Shown: positions 26,614 to 35,504 of the stretch, piece by piece
How positions within the stretch are numbered: position 1 is the stretch's first letter
Layout of the letters: every line of letters begins with the position of its first letter
Program-made: the position numbers and the translations under genes
Notes under the pieces: model-generated
What the model saw: the letters and a program-made list of their open reading frames with translations, nothing else
What the model was told of the DNA's origin: nothing
Databases searched by the model: none
DNA from: Sunxiuqinia sp963677175
Lineage (GTDB): Bacteria; Bacteroidota; Bacteroidia; Bacteroidales; Prolixibacteraceae
Reading direction: 5' to 3'
DNA length: 64,000 bases
Assembly: GCA_963677175.2 (NCBI GenBank)
Contig: CAXXES010000007.1
Coordinates: 806,001 to 870,000, forward strand

Positions 26614-27675
26614 ATGAAAGTTGATTACCTCATCATCGGACAAGGGCTGGCCGGCAGTTTGCTGGCTTATGAATTGCAGAAGGCCGGAAAAACTTGTTTT
26701 GTGCTTGACAATCCAAAGCAAGTTAAAGCCTCGGACGTGGCTGCAGGTGTGGTCAACCCGGTGGTATTTCGCCGGCTGACGAAAAGCTGGCTGATCGATG
26801 ATTTGTATCCCCAATTGCTGGAGACTTACGCCGCAATGGAAGAGCGCTTTGACATCAAGCTGTTTTATCCGCTGCAAATCAAGAAGGTTTTTGGAAAAGG
26901 AGAAGTGGAGTTCTGGCAAAAGAAGTGGATCGAAAACGATTTGCAGGCCTACCTTCAAGCAAAGCCTGACAAACAGCCATCCCCATTTATACAAACTGAT
27001 TTTGGGATGGGGACAGTTGCCCAAAGTGGCCGAGTTGATCTGAAACGATTGGTTGAAAAGATACACCATGAACTGAAGTGCCAGCAATGCATTCGTTTTG
27101 AGAAACTAAATTTCGAGGCTTTAAAACTGGAAGAAAAGCGGGTTTGTTACCAAGATATTTTTGCCGAAAAGATTTTGTTTTGCGAGGGGCATGCCGTTTC
27201 CGGAAATCCATTCTTCAAGGCGCTTCGCTTCCGGCACACCAAAGGCGAAGTTCTTCGAATAAAAACCGAAAACTATGACAGCAACTTCATTTTAAACAAA
27301 GCCCTATTTTTGATGCCCGAAGGCGAACAGCTTTACCGGCTTGGCGCGACTTACGACTGGAGGGATTTATCACCCCAAACAACAACAGAAGCCCGGCAGG
27401 AGCTACAGGAAAAGCTCGCTACCGTATTTACCGACCAGTATTTGGTTGTTGATCAGCAGGCTGGAATCCGCCCAACCACGCACGACCGGCGCCCGGTCAT
27501 TGGACTTCATCCGGAGCATTCGCAAGTGGGAATCTTCAACGGGCTGGGCTCGAAAGGCGCCATGCTTGGCCCCTATTTTGCCCGGCAATTTGCGGCATTC
27601 CTTTGTGGCGAAATCAGTGAGCTGCATCCGGAAGTCACGATCAATCGCTACTTCAAAAACGAAAAAGGCGATTAA
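26614..27675 (+). CDS. FAD-dependent oxidoreductase (DAO family)
   Basis: 353 residues from the ATG at 26614 (MKVDYLIIGQGLAGS); a TTG six codons upstream is not favoured. The GxGxxG dinucleotide fold is at the very N-terminus, followed by VAAGVVNPVVFRRLT and, near the C-terminus, QAGIRPTTHDRRPVIG and GLGSKGAMLGP, typical of the DAO group (D-amino acid, glycine and sarcosine oxidases and the MnmC C-terminal domain). It has no signal peptide and should be cytoplasmic. The substrate is unknown. It probably ends the operon begun by the esterase gene. Confidence 0.87.
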   Translation: MKVDYLIIGQGLAGSLLAYELQKAGKTCFVLDNPKQVKASDVAAGVVNPVVFRRLTKSWLIDDLYPQLLETYAAMEERFDIKLFYPLQIKKVFGKGEVEFWQKKWIENDLQAYLQAKPDKQPSPFIQTDFGMGTVAQSGRVDLKRLVEKIHHELKCQQCIRFEKLNFEALKLEEKRVCYQDIFAEKILFCEGHAVSGNPFFKALRFRHTKGEVLRIKTENYDSNFILNKALFLMPEGEQLYRLGATYDWRDLSPQTTTEARQELQEKLATVFTDQYLVVDQQAGIRPTTHDRRPVIGLHPEHSQVGIFNGLGSKGAMLGPYFARQFAAFLCGEISELHPEVTINRYFKNEKGD

Positions 27676-27698
27676 ACTTCCAATCCCCAACAAAACCC

Positions 27699-27731
27699 TT
27701 TGTTTCAATCAAAATGTTTTCTTTACCTTAG
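27699..27731 (+). promoter_or_regulatory. Predicted promoter of the GH20 gene
   Basis: TTTG at 27699-27702 and TACCTTAG at 27724-27731 with a 21-bp spacer resemble the Bacteroidota -33/-7 pair. The GH20 ATG follows at 27759. Confidence 0.4.
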
Positions 27732-27758
27732 TCTTAAATATTTCTAACCTATTCGAAT

Positions 27759-29300
27759 ATGAACAAACAAGTTTTCATTCTACTGACTATGCTTGCAGCA
27801 CTATTTTCCTGCGCCCCCAAAGAACCGACCGATTTAACGAAAAACACGGTGATTCCGAAGCCTGTTTTTGTGACGGCTACCGGAAATTCGTTTCAACTGA
27901 CCAGTGAAACCGGCATTTTTGTCGATCAAGGCAAACTGGTGTCAACTGCCGCGTATCTAAGCGACAAGCTCAAGCCGGCGACGGGCTTCGAACTTGCAGT
28001 TCAAACAAAAGCAGAAGCTCCCGCGAAGGGAATTTTCCTCACCCTGGGCAATGATCCGGAACTGGGCGATGAAGGCTACGAACTGCTGATTGATAAAAAA
28101 CTGCTGACCGTGCGAGCCAACCAGCCAGCCGGCATCTTTCGCGGCGTGCAGACCATTCGACAACTTCTGCCGGCCACCATCGAAAGCAAGGCGGTTCAGC
28201 AAAAGGACTGGACAATACCCACGGGAACCATTCGCGATTTCCCGGATTACGAATACCGCGGAACCATGCTCGATGTAGCCCGTCACTTTTTGGGCATTGA
28301 CGATGTGAAACACTACCTCGACCTGATGGCTTACTATAAATTCAATGTCATGCACCTGCATTTGTCTGACGACCAGGGTTGGCGAATTGAAATCAAGTCG
28401 TGGCCCAAACTAACCGAAATTGGAGGAAGCACCCAGGTAGGCGGTGGCAAAGGGGGCTACTTCACGCAAGAACAATATACAGAGCTGGTGAATTACGCGG
28501 CGGACCGTTTCATTACCATCATCCCCGAGATTGATATGCCCGGGCACACCAATGCGGCATTGGCTTCGTATCCTGAGTTGAACTGCAATGGCAAGGCGAC
28601 CGAGCTTTACACAGGTACCGAAGTTGGATTCAGCACCTTGTGCACGGACAAAGAGATCACCTACGAGTTTATTGATGATGTCATTCGCGAACTGGCCGAA
28701 CTCACGCCTGGTCCCTACATCCACATTGGTGGCGACGAATCGCATGTAACCAAGCTGGAAGATTACATTCCTTTTATTGAACGGGTACAAGACCTGGTTT
28801 ACTCACACGGAAAGACTATGATTGGCTGGGACGAGGTAACACTGGCTAAACTCGATCAACGCAGCATTGCTCAATATTGGGCCAGCGCCAAAAATGCAAA
28901 GAACGCCGTTGATCAAGGCGTCAAAGTGATCATGTCGCCGGCTGCCAAAGCTTACCTTGACATGCAATACGATTCCATTTCGCCATTGGGCTTGCATTGG
29001 GCTGGTTATATTGAAGTGGATACCGGCTACAACTGGGACCCGGCAACTTTGGAAGAAGCGATTGGTCGCGAAAACATTTTGGGAATTGAAGCACCGCTTT
29101 GGACCGAAACCGTTACCAACCGCCCGGACATGGAATACCTGGTTTTTCCGCGACTGGCCGGCTATGCCGAAATAGGCTGGTCGCCAGCCAATGGGCGCAA
29201 CTGGGATGAATACAAACTACGACTGGCTTCGCACGGCAACATCTACGACAGCTGGGGAATCAACTACTACCGCTCGATACGGGTTCCGTGGCAAGAATAA
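27759..29300 (+). CDS. Beta-N-acetylhexosaminidase, GH20, lipoprotein
   Basis: 513 residues. SPII signal with Cys18 (LAALFSCAPK), then a GH20b-like N-terminal domain (about 30-150) and the TIM barrel. The family's substrate-assisted catalytic pair is D326-E327 in HIGGDESHV; LHLSDDQGWRIEI, IPEIDMPGHTNAALASYPEL and IGWDEV are also present. It releases terminal GlcNAc or GalNAc from chitobiose, peptidoglycan or host-type glycans in the periplasm or at the surface. Monocistronic, with its own promoter, and convergent with the AraC gene after 17 bp. Confidence 0.94.
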   Translation: MNKQVFILLTMLAALFSCAPKEPTDLTKNTVIPKPVFVTATGNSFQLTSETGIFVDQGKLVSTAAYLSDKLKPATGFELAVQTKAEAPAKGIFLTLGNDPELGDEGYELLIDKKLLTVRANQPAGIFRGVQTIRQLLPATIESKAVQQKDWTIPTGTIRDFPDYEYRGTMLDVARHFLGIDDVKHYLDLMAYYKFNVMHLHLSDDQGWRIEIKSWPKLTEIGGSTQVGGGKGGYFTQEQYTELVNYAADRFITIIPEIDMPGHTNAALASYPELNCNGKATELYTGTEVGFSTLCTDKEITYEFIDDVIRELAELTPGPYIHIGGDESHVTKLEDYIPFIERVQDLVYSHGKTMIGWDEVTLAKLDQRSIAQYWASAKNAKNAVDQGVKVIMSPAAKAYLDMQYDSISPLGLHWAGYIEVDTGYNWDPATLEEAIGRENILGIEAPLWTETVTNRPDMEYLVFPRLAGYAEIGWSPANGRNWDEYKLRLASHGNIYDSWGINYYRSIRVPWQE

Positions 29301-29317
29301 AAAAAAACAACACTGCC

Positions 29318-30181
29318 TTAAGCCCGAAACTCCGTTGGACTTTTGCCTACCTTCTGTTTGAACAGCCGGCTGAAGTAGTGAATGGTTTGAAATCCGAGGT
29401 CGTAGCTTATTTCCTTCACGCTTTTGTTGGTCACCAGCAATAGTTCTTTGGCTCGCATCACTTTCAGTTCCAAATGGTATTTGTGTGGCGACATGCCCGT
29501 GTAGTTTTTAAACATCTTTCGAAAATAGGAGTAGCCAATGTTGTATTCACGTGCCATGTGTTCCATATCCAGGTGCTGATCCACATTTTGACGAATCTTA
29601 AATCGCGCATCTTCAATAATGGCTGCGATGGGTTTTCCTTGAAATTCCTTTTGCTTTTCGAACGAAATCAAGTACCCCAGCATTTTAACCACCAGTCCCG
29701 AAGCAATTTGCTGAAATCCGGGATATTCTTCCGCTACCAGGTCAAACACCTTATAATAGGTATCAATCAATTCTTCCCGAACACCGACATGTAAAACGGG
29801 CTGTTCGGGTTCAAACAGCGGATGAGTCAATAAGCGGGCTGCTAAATCGCCATCAAATCCGATATAATGCTCCTGCCAGCCGCTTTTGGCGTTGGGCTTG
29901 TAACGGTGCCACTGGCCCGGGCGAATGAGCAACACGGAGCCGCCACGGATATTAAACTTCCCCTCGCGGGTTTCCAGCACTCCGCCGCCACGGGTAATAT
30001 AATTCAACTGGTATTCTTGTAAAACCCGGCCACTGTCCCAACTAAAGTAATAGCCGCTGGGATGCCGCACCGGGGGATACGACTGTCCCGGCCTGGCCGA
30101 ATAAGCGCCGGCAACATTCAGAAACAGTCCCCAGTTCTGATCTTCTTCGCCGGGCGTGAGGTATTTAAAGAAATCATTCAT
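29318..30181 (-). CDS. AraC-family regulator divergent from the rhamnose genes
   Basis: 287 residues from the ATG at 30181; the in-frame TTG at 30202 is not favoured. An N-terminal cupin sugar-sensing domain (PGQWHRYKPNAKSGWQEHYIGF) is followed by two C-terminal HTH units (YNIGYSYFRKMFKNYTGMSP and DLGFQTIHYFSRLFKQKVGKSP). It is divergent from rhaT-rhaM-rhaA, so it may act as the L-rhamnose activator, as an AraC-family RhaR does in Bacteroides. AATGTG repeats 21 bp apart (30194, 30215) just upstream could be its site. Confidence 0.88.
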   Translation of the reverse strand: MNDFFKYLTPGEEDQNWGLFLNVAGAYSARPGQSYPPVRHPSGYYFSWDSGRVLQEYQLNYITRGGGVLETREGKFNIRGGSVLLIRPGQWHRYKPNAKSGWQEHYIGFDGDLAARLLTHPLFEPEQPVLHVGVREELIDTYYKVFDLVAEEYPGFQQIASGLVVKMLGYLISFEKQKEFQGKPIAAIIEDARFKIRQNVDQHLDMEHMAREYNIGYSYFRKMFKNYTGMSPHKYHLELKVMRAKELLLVTNKSVKEISYDLGFQTIHYFSRLFKQKVGKSPTEFRA

Positions 30182-30328
30182 CTTTTGTATCAAAATGTGC
30201 AAACGATCTGCCAGAATGTGTATTGATGAAATCTAATAATCAAGCTACTTTTGAATTTTAACTTATGAAATCGCAAAATCAAAATTACTAAATTCCTGTG
30301 GCAATCGCAGGACTAATCTAATTAAACT

Positions 30329-31429
30329 ATGCAAGCAATTTTAGGAATTATCTTTCACTCCCTGGGTGGCGCTTCCTCCGGAAGTTGGTATATGCCATAT
30401 AATCTCGTCAAGAAATGGCGTTGGGAAGTCTATTGGATTGTTGGAGGACTTTTTTCATGGCTAATTATGCCTTTTATCGCCGTGTTGTTAACGACTCCTG
30501 AATGGCAGGGAGTTTTATCAGCCGCAGATTCTTCTGTCGTACGTACGACTTATATTCTAGGTGTTTTTTGGGGAATCGGAGGACTTACCTATGGCCTTGG
30601 TATTCGCTATCTGGGTATGTCGCTTGGAAATTCGGTGTTACTTGGAATTACTTCGTTGGTGGGGTCGTTAGGCTTACCAATTCTTCGTGATGTAGGTAAT
30701 TTGGCGGAAGTTTTACCTGCAGGAGAATCATTGACCGATATGTTGGCAACCCCCAGTGGACGCGTGGTTTTGTTCGGCATTCTGGTGCTGATGATCGGAA
30801 TTGTCCTTTGTGGTAAGGCCGGTCTGATGAAAGACAAAGGTCTTCTAGGCCATAAAGAGGGTGTTAATACCGAGTTTAAATTGACGAAAGGTTTAATTAT
30901 AGCCGGGATCTCCGGAGTGCTAAGTGCCTTCTTTAGTTTTGGTATCGATGCCGGGAAGCAGATGGGCGAAGCCGTTCGTGAAATTGCCGTGACGAATAAT
31001 TTCTCATTTGTCAGCGACGGCACCTACCTGTTTGAGAACAACATCATCTTCCTGGTCATTCTTTGGGGAGGCTTAACGACCAATTTGATCTGGTCAGTCG
31101 CGCTTATTCTTAAAAATAAAACAGGTGGCGATTTTGTCGATTCCTCGTCACCACTCCTAAAGAACTACTTGTTCTGTGCCTTGGCTGGTACCACCTGGTT
31201 CCTTCAATTTTTCTTCTACGGAATGGGTGAAACAAAAATTGGCAATGGCGCCAGTTCATGGATTTTGCACATGTCTACGATTATTCTTACGGCTAACTTC
31301 TGGGGATTTTATCGCAAAGAGTGGGCCGGCGTTTCGAGCCAAACCCGGTCGACCATTTTTCTTGGAATTGGCCTGATTCTATTATCGATTATTATTATGG
31401 GTATTGCCAAAAGCGATTTATTCAATTAA
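30329..31429 (+). CDS. rhaT: L-rhamnose/H+ symporter RhaT
   Basis: 366 residues with about ten membrane helices. The N-terminal GIIFHSLGGASSGSWYMPY and the WEVYWIVGGLFSWLIMP segment are strongly RhaT-like. It brings L-rhamnose across the inner membrane. First gene of rhaT-rhaM-rhaA, with gaps of 12 and 20 bp. Rhamnulose kinase and rhamnulose-1-phosphate aldolase are not in the window, so the pathway must be completed by genes elsewhere. Confidence 0.93.
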   Translation: MQAILGIIFHSLGGASSGSWYMPYNLVKKWRWEVYWIVGGLFSWLIMPFIAVLLTTPEWQGVLSAADSSVVRTTYILGVFWGIGGLTYGLGIRYLGMSLGNSVLLGITSLVGSLGLPILRDVGNLAEVLPAGESLTDMLATPSGRVVLFGILVLMIGIVLCGKAGLMKDKGLLGHKEGVNTEFKLTKGLIIAGISGVLSAFFSFGIDAGKQMGEAVREIAVTNNFSFVSDGTYLFENNIIFLVILWGGLTTNLIWSVALILKNKTGGDFVDSSSPLLKNYLFCALAGTTWFLQFFFYGMGETKIGNGASSWILHMSTIILTANFWGFYRKEWAGVSSQTRSTIFLGIGLILLSIIIMGIAKSDLFN

Positions 31430-31441
31430 AACCCAACGAGT

Positions 31442-31756
31442 ATGAGTCGTTTAGCTTTTAAAATGCACCTGAACGAGGGGCAAAAAGAAGAATACATAAA
31501 ACGCCACAACGAAATTTGGCCCGAGCTGAAACAGCTCCTGAAAGATTCGGGCGTAAGCGAATATTCCATCTTCCTGGATGAAGAAACCAACACGCTGTTT
31601 GCTTTTCAGAAAGTGAGCGGTGAAGGTGGATCGCAGGATCTTGGACAGACGGAGATTGTTCAAAAATGGTGGGCTTACATGGCCGACATCATGGAAACCA
31701 ATCCCGATAACTCGCCAGTCAGCACGGCGCTTGAAGAAGTTTTTTATCTACAATAA
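31442..31756 (+). CDS. rhaM: L-rhamnose mutarotase
   Basis: 104 residues, the usual size. A ferredoxin-like small fold with the family pattern: LNEGQKEEYIKRHNEIWPEL (catalytic His in RHNEIW), YSIFLDEETNTLFAF and QKWWAYMADIMETNPDNSP. It interconverts alpha- and beta-L-rhamnose so that RhaA receives the right anomer. It sits between rhaT and rhaA, which fixes its role. Confidence 0.95.
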   Translation: MSRLAFKMHLNEGQKEEYIKRHNEIWPELKQLLKDSGVSEYSIFLDEETNTLFAFQKVSGEGGSQDLGQTEIVQKWWAYMADIMETNPDNSPVSTALEEVFYLQ

Positions 31757-31776
31757 AATCTAAAAATTAAAATAAA

Positions 31777-33048
31777 ATGAGTGAGACAGTACAACAAGCA
31801 TACGAAATTGCGAAAAAACAATACGCCGCATTGGGCGTAAATACCGATGCAGTCATTCAAAAAATGGATGAAGTCGTCATTTCCATTCACTGTTGGCAAA
31901 CCGACGATGTGGGCGGATTTGAAACACCCGATGCATCCCTGTCCGGCGGTGGAATTCAGGCTACCGGAAACTACCCGGGAAAAGCGACCAGCCTGGCCGA
32001 GATGCGTGCTGACCTGGAAAAAACCTTGGCGCTGTTACCGGGAAAGCACCGGCTAAACCTACACGCCATTTACGGCGATTTTGGAGGCGAACTGGTTGAC
32101 CGCGATCAAATTGAAGTGAAACATTTTCAAAGTTGGATTGACTGGTGTAAAAAAATGGGAATCGGGATGGATTTTAATGCCACCTGTTTTTCGCATCCCC
32201 GGGCGGCCGATGGATTTACCTTATCAAGCAAAAACGAAGAAAACCGGAAGTTCTGGGTTGAACATGTGAAGCGTTGCCGAGCCATCTCGTCCGAAATTGG
32301 CAAGCAACTGGGCACGCCTTGCATACACAACACCTGGATTCCGGATGGAAGCAAGGACATTTCGATTGATCGCAACGGACACCGGGCTTTGCTGAAAAAA
32401 TCGCTCGACGAAGCGATGGCTATTGACTATCCGAAAGAACAGATGAAAGACGCGGTGGAAAGTAAGCTTTTCGGCATTGGTGCCGAATCGATGACGGTTG
32501 GCTCACACGATTTTTACCTGGGCTATGCCATCCAAAACAACAAACTGATTTGCCTGGACATGGGACACTTTCACCCAACAGAACAGGTGGGCGATAAAAT
32601 CTCGTCCTGTCTCCAGTTTGTTGATGAATTACTACTGCACGTTTCACGGCCTGTGCGTTGGGACTCCGACCATGTGGTGACCCTCAATGAGGAAGTCCAG
32701 TTAATTGCTTCGGAGGTGATCCGCAACAATTTCCTCAAGCGGGTGAACATTGGCCTCGATTTCTTTGATGCTTCCATCAACCGCATCGGAGCCTATGTGA
32801 TTGGTACACGCGCCGCAAAAAAAGCATTCCTGTTTGCGCTGCTCGAACCCACTTCTATGTTAAAAGAAATGGAAAAAGCCGGTCAGAACTTCGAACGCCT
32901 GGCCATGCTCGAGGAGCTAAAAACAAAGCCTTTTGGCGCAGTATGGGATTATTACTGCCAGCAAAGCCAAGTTCCGGTTGGGGAACAATACATTACTGAA
33001 ATTCAGCAATACGAAAAAGACGTGTTAAGCAAACGCGGCATTAAATAA
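31777..33048 (+). CDS. rhaA: L-rhamnose isomerase
   Basis: 423 residues, co-linear with E. coli RhaA: SIHCWQTDDVGGFE, GIQATGNYPGKA, LNLHAIYGDFGG, NTWIPDGSKD, ESKLFGIGAESMTVGS, CLDMGHFHPTEQ and VSRPVRWDSDHVV, which include the Mn/Zn ligands. It converts L-rhamnose to L-rhamnulose in the cytoplasm. It is the last gene of the visible rha operon; a small lipoprotein gene follows after 119 bp. The usual partners rhaB and rhaD are absent here. Confidence 0.97.
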   Translation: MSETVQQAYEIAKKQYAALGVNTDAVIQKMDEVVISIHCWQTDDVGGFETPDASLSGGGIQATGNYPGKATSLAEMRADLEKTLALLPGKHRLNLHAIYGDFGGELVDRDQIEVKHFQSWIDWCKKMGIGMDFNATCFSHPRAADGFTLSSKNEENRKFWVEHVKRCRAISSEIGKQLGTPCIHNTWIPDGSKDISIDRNGHRALLKKSLDEAMAIDYPKEQMKDAVESKLFGIGAESMTVGSHDFYLGYAIQNNKLICLDMGHFHPTEQVGDKISSCLQFVDELLLHVSRPVRWDSDHVVTLNEEVQLIASEVIRNNFLKRVNIGLDFFDASINRIGAYVIGTRAAKKAFLFALLEPTSMLKEMEKAGQNFERLAMLEELKTKPFGAVWDYYCQQSQVPVGEQYITEIQQYEKDVLSKRGIK

Positions 33049-33167
33049 GCTTATTCATAAAGAACAAAAAGTGGTTGTTGGCAGGAATCCTGTTGGCAGC
33101 CACTTTTGTATTCATAATTCCATTACCTTTGAACTTTGATTTCAATCTCAAAAATAGTCTAAACACC

Positions 33168-33506
33168 ATGAACCGGATACTGGTACTACTCTTCACTTTA
33201 TTTTTTGCGGCTTCGTGCGGAATACAGGCCAAACTGAATCACGATTTTAAAGGGGAGCCAATAGAAGATGTTGCTGAAACGTTTGCTGATTTAACTCCCG
33301 CCAAAATTCCGATGCAAAACGGACACACCAAAGTCATTTACACCAAAGAAGAACGATTGTCGGGCACCACCATCAACCAAGGCGTAAATACGCTGGATCC
33401 GATCCACTCGCCATCGGTTACCAAAGTGGAGCAATTCATTTTTATTGTCGATGAAAACGGGGTAGTAATCAGCACCAAGTATGAAAGCAGTTACAAAAGA
33501 TTATAA
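33168..33506 (+). CDS. Small lipoprotein of unknown function
   Basis: 112 residues from the ATG at 33168; an in-frame TTG at 33075 would add a second hydrophobic stretch and is not favoured. SPII signal LFFAASCG with Cys15. The rest (AETFADLTPAKIPMQNGHTK, then a C-terminal beta-rich segment SVTKVEQFIFIVDENGVVIS) matches no family that I recognise. It lies between rhaA and tRNA-Leu with no clear operon partner. Confidence 0.7.
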   Translation: MNRILVLLFTLFFAASCGIQAKLNHDFKGEPIEDVAETFADLTPAKIPMQNGHTKVIYTKEERLSGTTINQGVNTLDPIHSPSVTKVEQFIFIVDENGVVISTKYESSYKRL

Positions 33507-33554
33507 ATCGAAAGAATATTTTTGAAAAAATCATTTCCATTATTGATTTTTTTT

Positions 33555-33562
33555 TAGTTTTG
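33555..33562 (+). promoter_or_regulatory. Predicted -7 box of tRNA-Leu
   Basis: TAGTTTTG fits TAnnTTTG. Between it and the tRNA a small hairpin, CGGGTG/CACCCG, lies at about 33580-33594. The -33 element is not clear. Confidence 0.45.
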
Positions 33563-33613
33563 CACTCACGTTTGACAAACGGGTGAACCACCCGACAAGT
33601 TCTAAACACAAAT

Positions 33614-33697
33614 GCCCAGATGGCGGAATTGGTAGACGCGCTAGTTTCAGGGACTAGTATCCTTCTGGATGTGCAGGTTCGAGTCCTGTTCTGGGCA
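33614..33697 (+). tRNA. tRNA-Leu (anticodon CAG)
   Basis: 84 nt with a complete cloverleaf. The 7-bp acceptor is GCCCAGA with TCTGGGC; the D arm has GGCGGAATTGGTAGACGC; the anticodon stem CTAGT/ACTAG encloses TTCAGGG, so the anticodon is CAG; a long variable arm TATCCTTCTGGATG is as in class II tRNAs; the T arm is GCAGGTTCGAGTCCTGT. The CCA is not encoded. Confidence 0.97.
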
Positions 33698-33715
33698 CAC
33701 TTACAAATTCAAATA

Positions 33716-33760
33716 AAAACAAAAGCGCTTAAATTCAACAATTTAAGCGCTTTTGTTTTG
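33716..33760 (+). terminator. Strong terminator after tRNA-Leu
   Basis: A perfect stem of 20 bp (33716-33735 with 33740-33759), core AAAAGCGCTTAAATT, loop CAAC. The A and T ends allow use from either side. It ends the tRNA transcript 20 nt after the mature 3' end. Confidence 0.9.
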
Positions 33761-33873
33761 AGGGGCCATATCAAAAATAAGATAGATGATGCCGAAGGCT
33801 TTTTCAGAATCACTAAAGTTGGAAGAAGAATAATCTGTATTTTTGCAGTGTCACCCCGCTGATTTAGGAAGAT

Positions 33874-34962
33874 ATGGAGAATAAAGAACCGAATAAGAAT
33901 ATTGTAAGAATAAAAGACATTGCCGAAAAAGCCGGCGTATCAACCGGAACGGTAGACCGAGTGCTGCACAGCCGCGGACGGGTTTCCGAAGATGTGAAAC
34001 AGCGGGTTTTGTCCATAGCCAAAGAATTGAACTACGAACCCAACATGCTGGCCCGGGCATTGGTTTCGAAACGTGAATACCGGATTGCAGCCTTGGTGCC
34101 CGACGCAACACTTGATGAATTTTGGGAAGGGCCAATCAAAGGGATTCAAAAAGCAGTAACGGAACTCCGCCAATACGGACTTACAGTAACCTATCACGTG
34201 TTCAATCAGTTCAATGTTGATTCATTTAAAGAAGAAGCTGAAAATATTTCTGGATTAAACTATGATGGCATCTTGTTGGCTCCCATTTTTTACAGGGAGT
34301 CGCTAACCTTCCTCAATCGCTGGAAACTTCAGGGAGTCCCGTTTAACTTGTTCAATACACACATTCCCGATTATGAACCGCTGGCCTACATTGGACAGGA
34401 TTCCTACCAAAGTGGTGTGTTGGCCGGCAAACTGCTGCATTATGGCTATCCTGGAACAGACCCGGTGAGCTTTGTCATAGCACATATTGATGAAGATGTA
34501 GCCAACTCTTCGCACTTGATTAAGAAAGAACAAGGGTTTCTGGATTATTTTGAACAAGCGGGAAATCCAAACTTCAAAGTTGTACACGCCGATTTGCAAA
34601 ACAGTAAAAACAAGGACTCTTTTGGACAACAATGGGATGAATTGCTACAGAATCATCCAAACACTAAAGGAATTTTTGTGACCACCTCAAAAGCTTATAC
34701 CGTAGCCAATTATTTTCAAAGCAGACACAACCTGAGCCTGCGACTTGTTGGTTACGACCTACTGCAAAAAAATCTTAACTATTTGAATCAAGGCGTCATC
34801 AACTTTTTAATCAACCAAAATCCCAAAGGCCAGGGGTATTATGGTATCCATTTGCTGATTGACCACTTGGTTTTCAAGAAAAAAATCAACCCGATTAAAT
34901 ACCTTCCTTTGGATATCATCACCAAAGAAAACCTGCATTACTATGTGGAATCAGAACTTTAG
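33874..34962 (+). CDS. LacI-family transcriptional regulator
   Basis: 362 residues. The N-terminal HTH at about 10-65 (IVRIKDIAEKAGVSTGTVDR, hinge NYEPNMLARALVS) is followed by a periplasmic-binding-protein-like sugar sensor (YRIAALVPDATLDEFWEGP, GYDLLQKNLNYLNQGVINFL). It has the TGTVDRVLHSRGRVSE form often seen in Bacteroidota LacI proteins that regulate sugar or sugar-acid uptake. It stands alone, with no sugar gene next to it, so its target is unknown. Confidence 0.92.
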   Translation: MENKEPNKNIVRIKDIAEKAGVSTGTVDRVLHSRGRVSEDVKQRVLSIAKELNYEPNMLARALVSKREYRIAALVPDATLDEFWEGPIKGIQKAVTELRQYGLTVTYHVFNQFNVDSFKEEAENISGLNYDGILLAPIFYRESLTFLNRWKLQGVPFNLFNTHIPDYEPLAYIGQDSYQSGVLAGKLLHYGYPGTDPVSFVIAHIDEDVANSSHLIKKEQGFLDYFEQAGNPNFKVVHADLQNSKNKDSFGQQWDELLQNHPNTKGIFVTTSKAYTVANYFQSRHNLSLRLVGYDLLQKNLNYLNQGVINFLINQNPKGQGYYGIHLLIDHLVFKKKINPIKYLPLDIITKENLHYYVESEL

Positions 34963-35126
34963 AGCCGCAAATAGCTCATTCCGAACTCTAAGCTTTCCAT
35001 TTAGCTGACAAAATGATAGAAGACAGATGCAACCGGGAGTTCATGGGTTAACTGGAGAAGTTTCTCACTCAAAGCTTTGTGCTCTGGCTGTGGAAATCTG
35101 GATTCTACAATTGCTTTCATAATTTC

Positions 35127-35214
35127 TTGACGTCAGTAAATAAATTTGGTGACGTCAATAAATAAATTTCTTGACGTCAATAAATTTTCGTGGTGACGTC
35201 AGTAAATTTCCCTT
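35127..35214. repeat. Tandem array of four 22-bp units (core TGACGTCA)
   Basis: TGACGTCA, itself a perfect palindrome, starts at 35128, 35150, 35172 and 35194, exactly 22 bp apart. It is followed in each unit by RTAAAT and a variable rest. The sequence is unrelated to the arrays at 8.7 and 55.2 kb, but the period is the same as at 8.7 kb. Confidence 0.9.
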
Positions 35215-35391
35215 GTTCATCAGAATATGCCAAAAAGCTGGCAAGCTACTGGTTCGTCCCGCAGCTTTGTAGTGTCATTGCATACGACTACCAGCTTCCC
35301 TCTCGTTTCCGCTTCGCTCAAACTAGGGAGAGCAGGGGAAGCTGAAAATCAGGAAGACCCGGGGTGGGGCAAAAAGACAGGCAGCTAACTC

Positions 35392-35457
35392 ATTTTAGCT
35401 ATTGACGTGCTAGTTGCATCGAATATTATTTCTAAATTTATCAGCGGGTTATCTGAA
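35392..35457 (+). promoter_or_regulatory. Conserved upstream element of the MutS-like gene (shared with rsgA)
   Basis: ATTTTAGCTA, then 20 variable bases, then AATATTATTTCTAAATTTA, identical over 19 bp and in the same order and spacing as the element at 36921-36987. It ends 65 bp before the start codon; the other copy ends 64 bp before its start codon. Confidence 0.6.
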
Positions 35458-35504
35458 CAAGAGATAAAATTTCGGAATGGTACGGCGACACTAACAACCG
35501 ACAA

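Larger units (their letters stand above)
34963..35504. other. 542-bp intergenic region with a 22-bp tandem array and inverted repeats
   Basis: No gene is seen. Besides the tandem array at 35127-35214, CAGCTTCCC at 35292-35300 is inverted at 35336-35344 with a 35-nt spacer. The last 115 bp contain the element shared with the upstream region of rsgA (35392-35457). Confidence 0.6.

Noticed and set aside
35292..35344. CAGCTTCCC inverted repeat as ends of an insertion sequence
   Set aside because: Only 35 bp lie between the arms, no transposase and no target duplication are seen.
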